Below, in pieces: positions 26,837 through 35,083 of a DNA stretch of 64,000 nt. Under the pieces are notes generated by a model that was not told the DNA's origin, did not search any database, and saw only the letters and a program-made list of their open reading frames with translations. The translations under genes were made by a program, and so were the position numbers. Location of the stretch: assembly GCF_030852425.1 (NCBI RefSeq), contig NZ_NSDM01000001.1, positions 372,001 through 436,000 of the forward strand, given 5' to 3'. Each line of letters starts with the position of its first letter. The stretch's first letter is position 1. The DNA comes from Saccharothrix longispora. GTDB taxonomy: Bacteria; Actinomycetota; Actinomycetes; Mycobacteriales; Pseudonocardiaceae.

Positions 26837-27736
26837 CTACCGGGCGTACTGGGCGTCCGAATCCCATCGGGTGAAGCCCAGCCGGTCGTACACGGCCAGT
26901 GCCGCGGCGTTGTCGGACTCGACGTACAGCATCACCTCGGTGAGCCCGGCGGCGCGCAGGTGCGCCAGACCGGCGAGGGTGAGGGCCTTGCCCAGGCCAC
27001 CGCCCTGCGCGTCGGGGTCGACGCCCACCACGTACACCTCGCCGAGGGTCGCCGAGTGCACCTTCGTCCAGTGGAAGCCGAGCAGCCGCTCCTCGGCGTC
27101 GACGGCGAGGAGGAAGCCGGTGGCGTCGAACCACGCCTCCCCCTCCTTGTCCCGGAGGTCCTCGATGCTCATGGCGCCCTGCTCGGGGTGCCAGGCGAAC
27201 GCGCGGTGGTTGACGTAGACGACGGCCGCCTCGTCCCGGCCGGGCATGAACGAGCGCAGCCGGACGCCCTCGGGCAGGACCGGTGACGGCAGGTCGGCGT
27301 CGAGGGGGCGGCGCAGCCGCAGCAGCTCGCGGACCTTGCGGTAGCCGAGCTTCGCGGCCAGGGCCTCCTGCTCGGGCCTGCCGCCGTGCGCCCAGACGCG
27401 CAGGGGCTCGGCGCGCTCGGCCACGGCGGCGAGCAGCGCGGCGCCGTGGCCGCGACGGCGGTGCGCGGGGTGGACGGCCAGCTCGGCGACCTTGTTGCCG
27501 TCGGCGTCGCCGAAGACGTCCAGGTGCAGGTACCCGACCAGCGCGCCGTCGACCCGGGCCAGCAGGTGCGCGCTGCCGCGCGCGCCGGGGCGCAGGCGCA
27601 GCACGACGGCCTCGCCCACGGGGGCGACGCCGTCGGCGTCCTGGGCGGCGCGGAGCAGGCCGGTGACCTCGTCGACCTGCGCGGGGGACAGCTCCTCGAA
27701 CCAGCTCGATTCCACGCCGTGAAACCTACCGGCCAC
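26837..27736 (-). CDS. mshD: Mycothiol synthase (acetyl-CoA:Cys-GlcN-Ins acetyltransferase)
   Basis: 299 residues from the GTG at 27736 (AAGGGG upstream); a GTG at 27715 is the alternative. Two tandem GNAT domains are visible. The N-terminal one has AELAVHPAHRRRGHGAALL. The active C-terminal one has EVYVVGVDPDAQGGGLGKALT and LYVESDNAAALAVYDRLGF. It performs the last step of mycothiol synthesis, acetylating the cysteinyl amine. The gene order mshD-glnR and its closeness to pst match Mycobacterium (Rv0818-Rv0820). The presence of mycothiol synthesis confirms an actinobacterial host. Confidence 0.96.
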   Translation of the reverse strand: MAGRFHGVESSWFEELSPAQVDEVTGLLRAAQDADGVAPVGEAVVLRLRPGARGSAHLLARVDGALVGYLHLDVFGDADGNKVAELAVHPAHRRRGHGAALLAAVAERAEPLRVWAHGGRPEQEALAAKLGYRKVRELLRLRRPLDADLPSPVLPEGVRLRSFMPGRDEAAVVYVNHRAFAWHPEQGAMSIEDLRDKEGEAWFDATGFLLAVDAEERLLGFHWTKVHSATLGEVYVVGVDPDAQGGGLGKALTLAGLAHLRAAGLTEVMLYVESDNAAALAVYDRLGFTRWDSDAQYAR

Positions 27737-27833
27737 CGAAGCCCCTTCGCGCCGGGTCGACCGCAACCGACCCGCGAGGGGGCACCCCGCGGGCCACTCG
27801 CGCAGGCCGACCTCCACGGGCCAACTCCCGCGG

Positions 27834-27860
27834 GGTGGCCGCGCCGAAGGCGCGGCCACC
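27834..27860 (-). terminator. Terminator after glnR
   Basis: A perfect 12-bp stem GGTGGCCGCGCC / GGCGCGGCCACC with a GAA loop starts 18 bp after the glnR stop on the minus strand. It lacks a U-tract, as is common in actinobacteria, and separates glnR from mshD. Confidence 0.7.
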
Positions 27861-27878
27861 GAATCCGAGGCGCGGCGA

Positions 27879-28631
27879 TCAGATCCGGTAGCTCAGCTCC
27901 GCGTCGTCGATCCGCGGCTCCGGCGCGTCCACGTGCTCCACGCGGCGGGCGCTGCCGGGGCGCGGCGGGCGGACGAACTTGTAGCCCACGTTGCGCACGG
28001 TGCCGATGAGCGACTCGTGCTCGGGGCCGAGCTTGGCGCGCAGGCGCCGGACGTGCACGTCGACCGTGCGGGTGCCGCCGAAGAAGTCGTAGCCCCAGAC
28101 CTCCTGGAGCAGCTGGGCGCGGGTGAAGACCCGGCCCGCGTGCTGCGCGAGGTACTTGAGCAGCTCGAACTCCTTGTAGGTCAGGTCGAGGGGACGACCG
28201 CGCAGGCGCGCGGTGTAGGTCGCCTCGTCGATGACCAGCTCGCCGAGCTGGAGGGAGCCGTCGCCACCGGGCTGCTGGGCGCCGCGCCGCGAGCGCACCA
28301 GGCGCAGGCGGGCGTCCACCTCGGCGGGGCCGGAGGTCGGCAGCAGGATCTCGTCCACGCTCCAGTCGGAGTTGACCGCGACCAGGCCGCCCTCGGTGAC
28401 GACCGCCACCACGGGGACGTCCACGCCGCTGGAGTCGAGCAGCCGGCACAGGCTGCGCGCGGCGGCCAGGTCGGTCCTGGCGTCGACCAGGACGACGTCG
28501 TGCGGGCCGGCTTCCAGCAGCGCCGAGACCTCCGGGCGCAGCGGGCGGACCTCGTGCGGGAGGAGCGAGAGCGCGGGGAGGACCGCCTCGGGATCGGAGT
28601 CGGTGGTCAGCAGCAGCACGTCGATGCTCAT
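27879..28631 (-). CDS. glnR: GlnR-type orphan OmpR-family nitrogen regulator
   Basis: 250 residues from the ATG at 28631, with GAGAGG upstream. The receiver-like domain (1-115) keeps the [10 protein letters not shown] strand but lacks a standard acidic pocket, as in atypical GlnR receivers that work without phosphorylation. The C-terminal winged helix is near identical to actinobacterial Gln[35 protein letters not shown] and [18 protein letters not shown]. GlnR is the global activator or repressor of nitrogen genes (glnA, amtB, nirBD). No partner kinase gene lies nearby. Confidence 0.95.
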   Translation of the reverse strand: MSIDVLLLTTDSDPEAVLPALSLLPHEVRPLRPEVSALLEAGPHDVVLVDARTDLAAARSLCRLLDSSGVDVPVVAVVTEGGLVAVNSDWSVDEILLPTSGPAEVDARLRLVRSRRGAQQPGGDGSLQLGELVIDEATYTARLRGRPLDLTYKEFELLKYLAQHAGRVFTRAQLLQEVWGYDFFGGTRTVDVHVRRLRAKLGPEHESLIGTVRNVGYKFVRPPRPGSARRVEHVDAPEPRIDDAELSYRI

Positions 28632-28806
28632 CGCGGCACCCTCTCGTTCGGCCGGTGTGCGGTCACCGACCAGGCAGCGCGAAGTACGGTGACCGGGGCC
28701 CCGTTGCCTGCGGATGACGGAGACGATACCGGTGCGAGCCACGAAAAACCCAGGTCAGCAGGTCAGAGTCACAGTTGTTTCCACAAGCGTCACGCCTGTT
28801 ACATCC

Positions 28807-29568
28807 ATGTCACACGACGCCGTCCCCCTGCACGGCGTGCACGTGAGGTCGACACCGCCCGTGGCGGACCTGGCGTTCGTGGTGGGCCACGGCTTCACCA
28901 ACCACGTGCGCAAGCCGTTCGTGGCACGGGTGCTGCGCCGCTTCGCGCGGCACGGCGGGGTCGTCGCGCTGGACTTCCGCGGCCACGGCCGCTCGGGCGG
29001 CGCGTCCACGGTCGGCGGCGACGAGGTGCACGACCTCGCGGCCGGGGTTTCGCTGGCCCGGCGGCTGGGGTACCGACGCGTGGTGACCGTCGGGTTCTCC
29101 ATGGGCGCCTCGATCGCCCTGCGGCACGCCGGTCTGCACGAGGACCCGCCGGACGCCGTGGCGGCGGTCAGCGCGCCCTCTCGCTGGTGGGTGCGGGAGA
29201 CCCCGGCGATGCGCCGGGTGCACTGGCTGCTGGAGCAGCCGCACGGCCGCCTCGCCGCCCGCGCGCTGGGCGTCCGCCTCGGCGCCCCGTGGACGACGCC
29301 CCCGGAGAGCCCGCTGGAGGTGGTGCACCGCATCACGCCGACCCCGCTGCTCATCGTGCACGGTGAGCAGGACCACTACTTCGGCCCCGCGCACGCCGTG
29401 GCGCTGCACCGCGCGGCCGGTGGCGACGCCGAGCTGTGGCTGGAACCCGGCGTCCGGCACGCCGAGTCGGCCATGACGCCGGTCCTGGTGGACCGGATCG
29501 CAACCTGGCTGGACCGCCGCACGTCCTCCGAACCCGAGCACCACGCGACAGCAGAAGAAGGACGATGA
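28807..29568 (+). CDS. Alpha/beta hydrolase
   Basis: 253 residues from the ATG at 28807; the ATG at 28714 is an alternative, but the extra 31 residues (rich in Thr and Val) look non-coding and neither start has a clear ribosome site. The canonical pieces are the oxyanion-region motif GHGFTNHVRKP, the nucleophile elbow GFSMGAS, a late acid HGEQDHYF and the catalytic His in VRHAES. Substrate is unknown. It opens an operon, overlapping the LmeA-like gene by four bases (ATGA at 29565). It is divergent from glnR with about 175 bp between them. Confidence 0.88.
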   Translation: MSHDAVPLHGVHVRSTPPVADLAFVVGHGFTNHVRKPFVARVLRRFARHGGVVALDFRGHGRSGGASTVGGDEVHDLAAGVSLARRLGYRRVVTVGFSMGASIALRHAGLHEDPPDAVAAVSAPSRWWVRETPAMRRVHWLLEQPHGRLAARALGVRLGAPWTTPPESPLEVVHRITPTPLLIVHGEQDHYFGPAHAVALHRAAGGDAELWLEPGVRHAESAMTPVLVDRIATWLDRRTSSEPEHHATAEEGR

Positions 29569-30356
29569 CCGCGACCGAGACCAAGCGCCGCCCCACGCGC
29601 GGGCGCAAGCTGATCATCGCCGCCCTGGTGGTCGGCGGGTTGCTGGTCGCCGCCGACTTCGGGTTGGCGGCGGCGGGCGAGTACCAGGTCGCGCAGAAGA
29701 TGCGGGACAAGTTCCAGCTGAGCGAGGACCCCTCGGTCCGCATCAACGGCTTCCCGTTCATCACCCAGGCGCTGGCCGGGGACTACCGGGACGTCGAGAT
29801 CAGCGCGTCCGGCGTGCCGGTGGCCGACCAGCTGCGCGACCTGGAGATCCGGGCCAACCTCTACCACGTGCGCATCGGCCTGTCCGACCTGCTGTCGGGC
29901 AACACGCGCGACGCCAAGATCGACCAGGTGCGCGGCAGCGTGAAGATCCAGGCGGCCGACCTGAACCGGCTGGTCGACCAGGTGACGCCGTTCTCCGACA
30001 TGGCGATCGAGCCGGACCGGCGCACCGAGCAGCCCGCGGGTCGGCAGGCGGACCCGACGCGGGCCGCGGTGAAGCTGTCGGGCACCACGACGGTCGCGAG
30101 CCGCCAGATCCGGATCGCCGCCTACGGCACGGTGTCCCTGGTCAACGGCCAGGTCGCCATCGCGATCAACGACGTCGAGCTGGACGACACCGCGCTGGCC
30201 GGCCTGGACGCCGTGCTGGGCGTGGTGCGCGAGGCGCTGAGCGTCACCATCGACCCGGGCGTGCTGCCCTTCACCGTGACGCCGACCGCGGTGAAGGTGG
30301 AGAGCGGCGCGTTCACCGTGGAGGGCACGATCCGCGACATCCCGCTGGACCGGTGA
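29565..30356 (+). CDS. LmeA-like (DUF2993) phospholipid-binding protein
   Basis: 263 residues. A basic N-terminus (KRRPTRGRK) and one membrane segment (about 17-38) anchor it in the membrane. The rest is a beta-rich TULIP-like domain with the DUF2993 pattern INGFPFITQALAGDYRDVEIS near residue 65, in two blocks, and a C-terminal PFTVTPTAVKVESG. In mycobacteria LmeA supports lipomannan elongation and binds phospholipids. It is coupled to the hydrolase upstream and the thioredoxin downstream. Confidence 0.85.
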   Translation: MTATETKRRPTRGRKLIIAALVVGGLLVAADFGLAAAGEYQVAQKMRDKFQLSEDPSVRINGFPFITQALAGDYRDVEISASGVPVADQLRDLEIRANLYHVRIGLSDLLSGNTRDAKIDQVRGSVKIQAADLNRLVDQVTPFSDMAIEPDRRTEQPAGRQADPTRAAVKLSGTTTVASRQIRIAAYGTVSLVNGQVAIAINDVELDDTALAGLDAVLGVVREALSVTIDPGVLPFTVTPTAVKVESGAFTVEGTIRDIPLDR

Positions 30357-30784
30357 TGACCGGCGTCTGGGCCCTGTTGGGCGCGGTGCTGGCGGTGGCC
30401 CTGGTCGGCGTGCTGCTGAAGCGGCGCGACGGCCGGGTCCGCACCACCGCCGGCGCCCGTCCCGAGCTGCCCGGGCCGGTGCGCGACCTGCTCGTCCCGG
30501 GCACGCCGGTGACCCTGCTCCAGGTCTCCACGTCGTTCTGCGCGGCGTGCCGGCGCGCGGGGGCGCTCCTGGGCGACCTCGCGGACCGGACCGAGGGCCT
30601 GCGGCACGTCGAGCTGGACGTGACCGGCCTGCCGGAGGTCGCGAAGGCCCTCGGCGTGCTGCGGGCGCCCACGACCCTCGCGCTGGACGCGTCCGGCGCG
30701 GAACTCCTGCGGGTCGGCGGCGTCCCGGAACCGGACGCGCTCACTGCGGCTTTGCGCCCACACCTTCCTGGGCCGAACGGGTGA
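30353..30784 (+). CDS. Membrane-anchored thioredoxin-like protein
   Basis: 143 residues from the GTG at 30353, overlapping the previous stop by four bases. A membrane segment lies at about 4-22. The thioredoxin fold follows, with an active-site motif FCAACR near residue 63 and the cis-proline in RAPTTLALD. The atypical CAAC dithiol suggests a reductase or disulphide carrier. Its place between LmeA-like and sulfur-transfer genes matches mycobacterial ThiX. A 5' hydrophobic anchor suggests the redox domain sits at the membrane; which face cannot be told from the sequence alone. Confidence 0.85.
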   Translation: MMTGVWALLGAVLAVALVGVLLKRRDGRVRTTAGARPELPGPVRDLLVPGTPVTLLQVSTSFCAACRRAGALLGDLADRTEGLRHVELDVTGLPEVAKALGVLRAPTTLALDASGAELLRVGGVPEPDALTAALRPHLPGPNG

Positions 30785-30851
30785 ACCGAGCTTTTTCCCA
30801 CCAGTTGGGCGGCACTCCCGACCACAGGGACGAGCGGTTACCCTCGCAGCC

Positions 30852-30929
30852 ATGACCACGCTGCTGACCAAGCGACTCGCGGTGGACCTGTGCCGCGTCC
30901 GCAGCAGCCTGTGTCGCGCGACGAGCTGA
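30852..30929 (+). CDS. Cysteine-type regulatory leader peptide
   Basis: A 25-codon ORF reading MTTLLTKRLAVDLCRVRS and ending SLCRATS. Its VDLCR...LCR pattern is that of the 'putative leader peptide' family found upstream of sulfur-assimilation operons in Streptomyces and relatives. Cysteine codons at positions 14 and 21 would stall the ribosome when Cys-tRNA is short and so alter expression of the downstream genes. The next gene, DUF4395, starts 105 bp downstream and leads into the thiosulfate sulfurtransferase operon. The ORF has no strong ribosome site close to the ATG, and it may be leaderless. Confidence 0.7.
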   Translation: MTTLLTKRLAVDLCRVRSSLCRATS

Positions 30930-31034
30930 CCGGGCGGTTGCCGGCGGTCCGCGCGGCTTGACGCGCGCGCCACCGCGCTCTACCACCGCCTGAGACGGAC
31001 TACCCGGTCTTGTCCCCGTCAGGAGGTCGTCGCC

Positions 31035-31472
31035 GTGTCGAAGGATGCCCCAGTTGACCCGCGCGGTCCGCGCTTCAGCGCCTGGATCACCACCGCGATC
31101 CTCGCGGTCGTCCTGCTGACCGGCTCGTGGCGGTTGCTCGCCGCGCAGACGGTGCTGTTCGGCCTGTGCGCGTTCATCTCGCTCAAGCTCAACCCGTGGG
31201 GCCACGTCTACCGGTACGCCGTCCAGCCGAGGATCACGCCGACGAGCGAGCGCGAGGAGGCCGCCCCGCTGCGGTTCGCGCAGGGCGTCGGCTTCGTGTT
31301 CGCGCTGGTCGGCACGATCGGCTACGCCACCGGGCTCACCGCGCTCGGAGTCGCCGCCACCTCCGCCGCACTGGTCGCCGCGCTGCTCAACGCCGCGCTC
31401 GGCCTGTGCCTCGGCTGCGAGGTGTTCCTGCTCCTCCGCCGCGTCGCACCCGCCCTCGCCCGACCTCAGTAG
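31035..31472 (+). CDS. DUF4395 membrane protein
   Basis: 145 residues from a GTG with AGGAGG upstream. Four hydrophobic segments are visible, with the DUF4395 features DPRGPRFSAW at the start, FISLKLNPWGHVYRY in the middle and NAALGLCLGCEVF near the C-terminus. The conserved CLGC cysteine pair at the membrane edge may carry a persulfide or disulphide. In actinobacteria it commonly precedes thiosulfate sulfurtransferase genes, as here (28 bp gap), so it is probably involved in sulfur transport or transfer. Function is not established. Confidence 0.88.
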   Translation: MSKDAPVDPRGPRFSAWITTAILAVVLLTGSWRLLAAQTVLFGLCAFISLKLNPWGHVYRYAVQPRITPTSEREEAAPLRFAQGVGFVFALVGTIGYATGLTALGVAATSAALVAALLNAALGLCLGCEVFLLLRRVAPALARPQ

Positions 31473-31500
31473 CACGAACGAATGAAGATGGAGCAGCTCG

Positions 31501-32346
31501 ATGAGCCGTGAAGAAGTCCTGGTCTCGGCCGCGTGGTCCGAGGAGAACCTCGACACGCCCGGTGTGGTGTTCGTGGAGGTCGACGAGGACACGACCGCCT
31601 ACGACGGTGGCCACATCCCGGGCGCGGTGAAGATCGACTGGAAGACCGAGCTCCAGGACCCGGTCCGCCGCGACTTCGTCGACCGCGCCGGTTTCGAGGA
31701 GCTGCTGTCGGCCAAGGGCATCGCCAACTCGGACACGGTGGTCCTCTACGGCGGCAACAACAACTGGTTCGCGGCCTACGCGTACTGGTACTTCAAGCTC
31801 TACGGCCACGACTCGGTGAAGCTGCTCGACGGCGGTCGCAAGAAGTGGGAGCTCGACGGCCGCCCGCTGGACAAGGACGTGGTGCGGCGCGAGCCCACCA
31901 CGTACACCGCGCAGGACCAGGACCTGACGATCCGCGCGTTCCGCGACGAGGTCGTCGAGGCGATCGGCAACGACAACCTGGTCGACGTGCGCTCGCCCGA
32001 CGAGTTCTCCGGCAAGCTGCTCGCCCCCGCCCACCTGCCGCAGGAGCAGGCGCAGCGCGGCGGCCACATCCCGAGCGCGATCAACGTGCCGTGGAGCAAG
32101 GCGGCCAACGAGGACGGCACGTTCAAGTCGAACGACGAGCTGGACCGGATCTACGGCGAGGCCGGGTTCGACGGCTCGCGCAAGACGATCGCGTACTGCC
32201 GCATCGGCGAGCGCTCGTCGCACACGTGGTTCGCGCTGCACGAGCTGCTGGGCCACGGCGACGTGAAGAACTACGACGGTTCGTGGACGGAGTACGGCTC
32301 GCTGATCGGCGTGCCGATCGAGCTGGGCGACGGCAAGGGGAACTGA
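31501..32346 (+). CDS. cysA: Thiosulfate sulfurtransferase (rhodanese)
   Basis: 281 residues with two rhodanese domains. The C-terminal domain has the catalytic loop YCRIGERSS, in which Cys carries the persulfide. The N-terminal inactive domain contains VFVEVDEDTTAYDGGHIPGA in two parts. Mycobacterial CysA2/CysA3 are close matches in length and motif. It transfers sulfane sulfur from thiosulfate to thiol or cyanide acceptors. It is followed immediately by DUF1416 (SseC), forming the sulfur operon with the leader peptide and DUF4395. Confidence 0.96.
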   Translation: MSREEVLVSAAWSEENLDTPGVVFVEVDEDTTAYDGGHIPGAVKIDWKTELQDPVRRDFVDRAGFEELLSAKGIANSDTVVLYGGNNNWFAAYAYWYFKLYGHDSVKLLDGGRKKWELDGRPLDKDVVRREPTTYTAQDQDLTIRAFRDEVVEAIGNDNLVDVRSPDEFSGKLLAPAHLPQEQAQRGGHIPSAINVPWSKAANEDGTFKSNDELDRIYGEAGFDGSRKTIAYCRIGERSSHTWFALHELLGHGDVKNYDGSWTEYGSLIGVPIELGDGKGN

Positions 32347-32348
32347 CG

Positions 32349-32651
32349 ATGAGCCTGGACGGTTGCGGTGCGCCCCAGCAGGGCGTCGACATCGCGGTGG
32401 GTGCGAACGAGGTCGTGCTGAGCGGCAAGGTCAAGTCGGCGGGCGAGCCGGTCGGCGGCGCGTTCGTGCGGCTGCTGGACTCGACCGGCGAGTTCACCGC
32501 CGAGGTCGTGTCCTCCCCGGAGGGCGACTTCCGGTTCTTCGCCGCGCCCGGCACGTGGACGGTCCGCGCCCTGCACCGCTCGGGCAACGGGCAGTCGTCG
32601 GTCAGCGCGGACGGGCCGGGCGTCCACCCGGTCGAGGTCGCGGTGGCCTGA
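32349..32651 (+). CDS. sseC: DUF1416 (SseC-like) protein
   Basis: 100 residues. It starts [15 protein letters not shown] and has a beta-sandwich pattern ([25 protein letters not shown] in two blocks). The N-terminal CGAP motif is conserved in SseC. It begins two bases after the sulfurtransferase stop, so the two are translationally linked. In mycobacteria SseC lies next to CysA2/CysA3; a role in sulfur transfer or thiosulfate handling is inferred. A strong terminator follows. Confidence 0.92.
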   Translation: MSLDGCGAPQQGVDIAVGANEVVLSGKVKSAGEPVGGAFVRLLDSTGEFTAEVVSSPEGDFRFFAAPGTWTVRALHRSGNGQSSVSADGPGVHPVEVAVA

Positions 32652-32673
32652 CCCGCGTCCCGCGGGGCTGTTC

Positions 32674-32715
32674 CCCCGCCGGTCCCGGTGGCGTTCGCCA
32701 CCGGGACCGGCGGGG
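32674..32715 (+). terminator. Strong hairpin terminator of the sulfur operon
   Basis: A perfect 20-bp stem (32674-32693 with 32696-32715) and a TT loop; the stem core is GGTCCCGGTGGCG. No U-tract follows, which is usual in these genomes. It closes the operon 22 bp after DUF1416. Confidence 0.8.
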
Positions 32716-32743
32716 TCCGGGGCCGTGGCGATAAACTCGGCTG

Positions 32744-32842
32744 GTGGAACACTTCTTCACAGGGCTCCTGGTGCTCGTGTCCCTGCTCGTCGTGTGGTTC
32801 GCCGGGTACGTCGTGTACCGGCTGTTCTCCGACCAGCGGTGA
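32744..32842 (+). CDS. 32-residue single-pass membrane protein
   Basis: The product reads MEHFFTGLL, then a hydrophobic core [11 protein letters not shown], then [11 protein letters not shown]. It is one membrane helix with a basic end. The GTG at 32744 is chosen because the ORF ends exactly at the GTGA overlap with the nitrobindin-like gene (32839-32842), a sign of real translation. Small membrane peptides of this kind recur beside this FABP gene in actinobacteria, as I recall. Function unknown. Confidence 0.65.
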   Translation: MEHFFTGLLVLVSLLVVWFAGYVVYRLFSDQR

Positions 32843-33489
32843 CCGGCCCCCGGATGAACGGCGGGACGCCCGCGCCGGGCAGTGGTGACGCGGCCGTGCA
32901 GGCCGCCGCGGCGCGCGCGTCGGTGACCGGTGCGCGCAACCTGCCGCAGTTCGACGACCTGCCGGTGCCGGCGGACACGGCGAACCTGCGCGAGGGCCCT
33001 TCGCTGCACGACGCGTGCCTGGCGCTGCTGCCGCTGGTCGGCGTGTGGCGCGGTGAGGGCGAGGTCGTCTACCCGACGATCGACGGCCCGTACCGGTTCG
33101 GGCAGCAGGTCACGTTCGCGCACGACGGCCGGCCGTTCCTGTACTACGAGGCGCGGTCGTGGCTGCTCGACGAGGACGGCGGCGTGATCCGGCAGGCGGC
33201 CCGGGAGACCGGGTTCTGGCGCCCGCAGCCGGACGACACGATCGAGGTGCTGGTGACGCACAACACCGGGATCGTGGAGCTGTACTACGGCAAGCCGCGC
33301 AACCAGACGTCGTGGGAGCTGGGCACCGACGCGGTGATCCGGACGGCGACCGCGAAGGACGTCACCGGCGCGCAGCGGCTGTACGGCATCGTCAACGGCG
33401 GCGACCTCGCGTACGTCGAGGAGCGGGCGATGGTGGGCCAACCGCTCCAGCCGCACACGTCCGCGCACCTCAAGCGGATCGTGGGCTGA
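32839..33489 (+). CDS. FABP/nitrobindin-like beta-barrel protein (DUF1794)
   Basis: 216 residues. A poorly conserved leader (about 40 residues) precedes [14 protein letters not shown], the GxWxGxGxxxYP-type signature of nitrobindin-like barrels, then [21 protein letters not shown]. In heme-binding members a His near the C-terminus coordinates iron; here [12 protein letters not shown] and [11 protein letters not shown] supply candidate His residues. Mycobacterial Rv0813c is the family relative in the same location. It may bind a hydrophobic ligand or heme and NO. The start overlaps the small membrane-protein stop. Confidence 0.9.
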   Translation: MTGPRMNGGTPAPGSGDAAVQAAAARASVTGARNLPQFDDLPVPADTANLREGPSLHDACLALLPLVGVWRGEGEVVYPTIDGPYRFGQQVTFAHDGRPFLYYEARSWLLDEDGGVIRQAARETGFWRPQPDDTIEVLVTHNTGIVELYYGKPRNQTSWELGTDAVIRTATAKDVTGAQRLYGIVNGGDLAYVEERAMVGQPLQPHTSAHLKRIVG

Positions 33490-33537
33490 TCACGGCCTGA
33501 TCGTCGGACGTCCCGCGCGGTGGGACGCCCTCCACTC

Positions 33538-33554
33538 GGATTGTTCAACAATCC
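33538..33554. promoter_or_regulatory. Palindromic operator upstream of pxpBC
   Basis: GGATTGTT-C-AACAATCC is a perfect 8-bp inverted repeat about a central C. It lies 19 bp before the pxpB GTG. The TTGTT/AACAA form resembles operators of FadR-type GntR regulators. No GntR gene is in the window, so the regulator is unknown. Confidence 0.6.
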
Positions 33555-33572
33555 TCATGTAGGACGTAAGCT

Positions 33573-34184
33573 GTGCCCATGCGGCTGCGGCGTTGCGGCA
33601 CCAACGCGGTGCTCGTCGAGGTGGACTCGCCCGGCGAGGTGGAGGCGGTGCGCGCCGCGCTGGCGGCGGCCGACCTCCCGGACGTGGTCGAGCTGGTCCC
33701 GGCCGCGCGGACGGTGCTGGTCGAGACCCGGCCGGGCGGCCTCGGGGCGGTGCGCGCCGCGCTGGCCGGCGTCGACCCGGACCACCGGGCCGCGACGACG
33801 TCCCACGAGGTGGTGATCCCGGTCCGCTACGACGGGCCGGACCTGGACCTGGTCGCCGAGACCGCGGGGCTCACCCCCGACGAGGTGGTCGACCTGCACT
33901 CCGGCGCCGAGTACCGGGTGGCGTTCTGCGGGTTCGCGCCCGGGTTCGCCTACCTGGTCGGCCTGCCCGGACCGCTGCGCCAGCCCCGGCTGGACTCCCC
34001 GCGCACCAGGGTCCCGGCGGGCTCGGTGGCCGTGGCCGGCGAGTACACCGCCGCCTACCCGAGGGCGACCCCCGGCGGCTGGCGGCTGATCGGCAGCACC
34101 GACGCACCCCTCTTCGACCCCCGGCGCCCGGAACCGGCCCTGCTCGCCCCCGGCCACCGCGTCCGCTTCGAGGTCGTCCGGTGA
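33573..34184 (+). CDS. pxpB: 5-oxoprolinase subunit B (allophanate hydrolase subunit 1 / KipI family)
   Basis: 203 residues. The GTG at 33573 is preferred because AGGA lies eight bases upstream; an ATG six bases downstream is in frame. Conserved elements are IPVRYDGPDLDLVAE, the FCGFAPGFAYLVGLP loop that is the family hallmark, and PRTRVPAGSVAVAG. PxpB with PxpC and PxpA makes the bacterial 5-oxoprolinase that hydrolyses 5-oxoproline to glutamate with ATP. It overlaps pxpC by four bases. The usual third gene pxpA (LamB/YcsF) is not next to it. Confidence 0.92.
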   Translation: MPMRLRRCGTNAVLVEVDSPGEVEAVRAALAAADLPDVVELVPAARTVLVETRPGGLGAVRAALAGVDPDHRAATTSHEVVIPVRYDGPDLDLVAETAGLTPDEVVDLHSGAEYRVAFCGFAPGFAYLVGLPGPLRQPRLDSPRTRVPAGSVAVAGEYTAAYPRATPGGWRLIGSTDAPLFDPRRPEPALLAPGHRVRFEVVR

Positions 34185-35083
34185 CCCGCGCCGTCACCGT
34201 CCTGGCCACCGGGCCGCAGGCCCTCGTGCAGGACCTCGGCCGCCCCGGCAACGCGCACCTCGGCGTGCCGCCGTCCGGGGCGCTCGACCCGCCGTCCCTC
34301 GCCCTGGCCAACCGGCTGGTCGGCAACCCCGGCGGCGCGGCGGGCCTCGAAGTGCTGCTCGGCGGGCTGGTGCTGCGCGCCGAGACCTCGTGCTCGGTCG
34401 CGGTCACCGGACCGGCCACGCCCGCGCTGGTGGACGGCGTGCCGCGCGACTCCCCGCTGCACCTGGCGCCCGGCGACGTGCTCGCCCTGGGCACGCCGGT
34501 CGGCGGGCTGCGGTGCTACGTCGCCCTGTCCGGCGGCGTCGACGTGCCCGCCGAGCTGGGCAGCCGGTCCGCGGACCTGCTCTCCGGCCTCGGCCCGGCG
34601 CCGCTCGCCCCCGGTGACGTGCTGCCCCTCGGCACGCCGACCGGCGTCCCGGTGGGCGTGGACGTGCTGGTGCCGGTCCGCGTGCCGGACGTGCTGGTCG
34701 TGCCGGTGCTGCTCGGGCCGCGCGACGACTGGTTCACCGATCCGGCGGGGCAGCTGCGGGCCGGGCGCTGGACGGTGTCGGACCGCGGCAACCGGGTCGG
34801 CGTCCGGCTCACCGGGACCGCGCTGGAGCGCGAGCCCGGCCGGGTGGGGCGGGAGCTGCCGAGCGAGGGGCTGGTCACGGGGGCGGTGCAGGTGCCGGCC
34901 GACGGCGCGCCCGTGGTGTTCCTCGCCGACCACCCGACGACCGGCGGTTACCCGGTGATCGGCGTGGTCCCGCCCGACGCCCTGCCGCTGCTCGGCCAGG
35001 CGCCACCGGGCACCCCGCTGGTCTTCGCACCGGGCACGCCGGGCCCGGAGCGGCCCGGAGCGGCCCGGTACTCCGACTCGTAG
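34181..35083 (+). CDS. pxpC: 5-oxoprolinase subunit C (KipA / biotin-dependent carboxyltransferase-like)
   Basis: 300 residues from the GTG at 34181. It has the family N-terminus (VQDLGRPG and GVPPSGALDPPSLALANRLVG), a central ALSGGVDVPAELGSRS and the C-terminal DHPTTGGYPVIGVV. These match the KipA/allophanate hydrolase subunit 2 domain that partners PxpB. The reading frame continues about 135 bp into the 3' end of the convergent aminotransferase gene. The last ~25 residues (after PLVFAPG) are unusual and correspond to that overlap. Confidence 0.92.
   Translation: MTRAVTVLATGPQALVQDLGRPGNAHLGVPPSGALDPPSLALANRLVGNPGGAAGLEVLLGGLVLRAETSCSVAVTGPATPALVDGVPRDSPLHLAPGDVLALGTPVGGLRCYVALSGGVDVPAELGSRSADLLSGLGPAPLAPGDVLPLGTPTGVPVGVDVLVPVRVPDVLVVPVLLGPRDDWFTDPAGQLRAGRWTVSDRGNRVGVRLTGTALEREPGRVGRELPSEGLVTGAVQVPADGAPVVFLADHPTTGGYPVIGVVPPDALPLLGQAPPGTPLVFAPGTPGPERPGAARYSDS

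Noticed and set aside
28632..28806. GlnR binding boxes between glnR and the hydrolase gene
   Set aside because: GTAAC, GAAAC and GTGAC-like words occur, but their spacing does not fit the GlnR consensus well enough to call.
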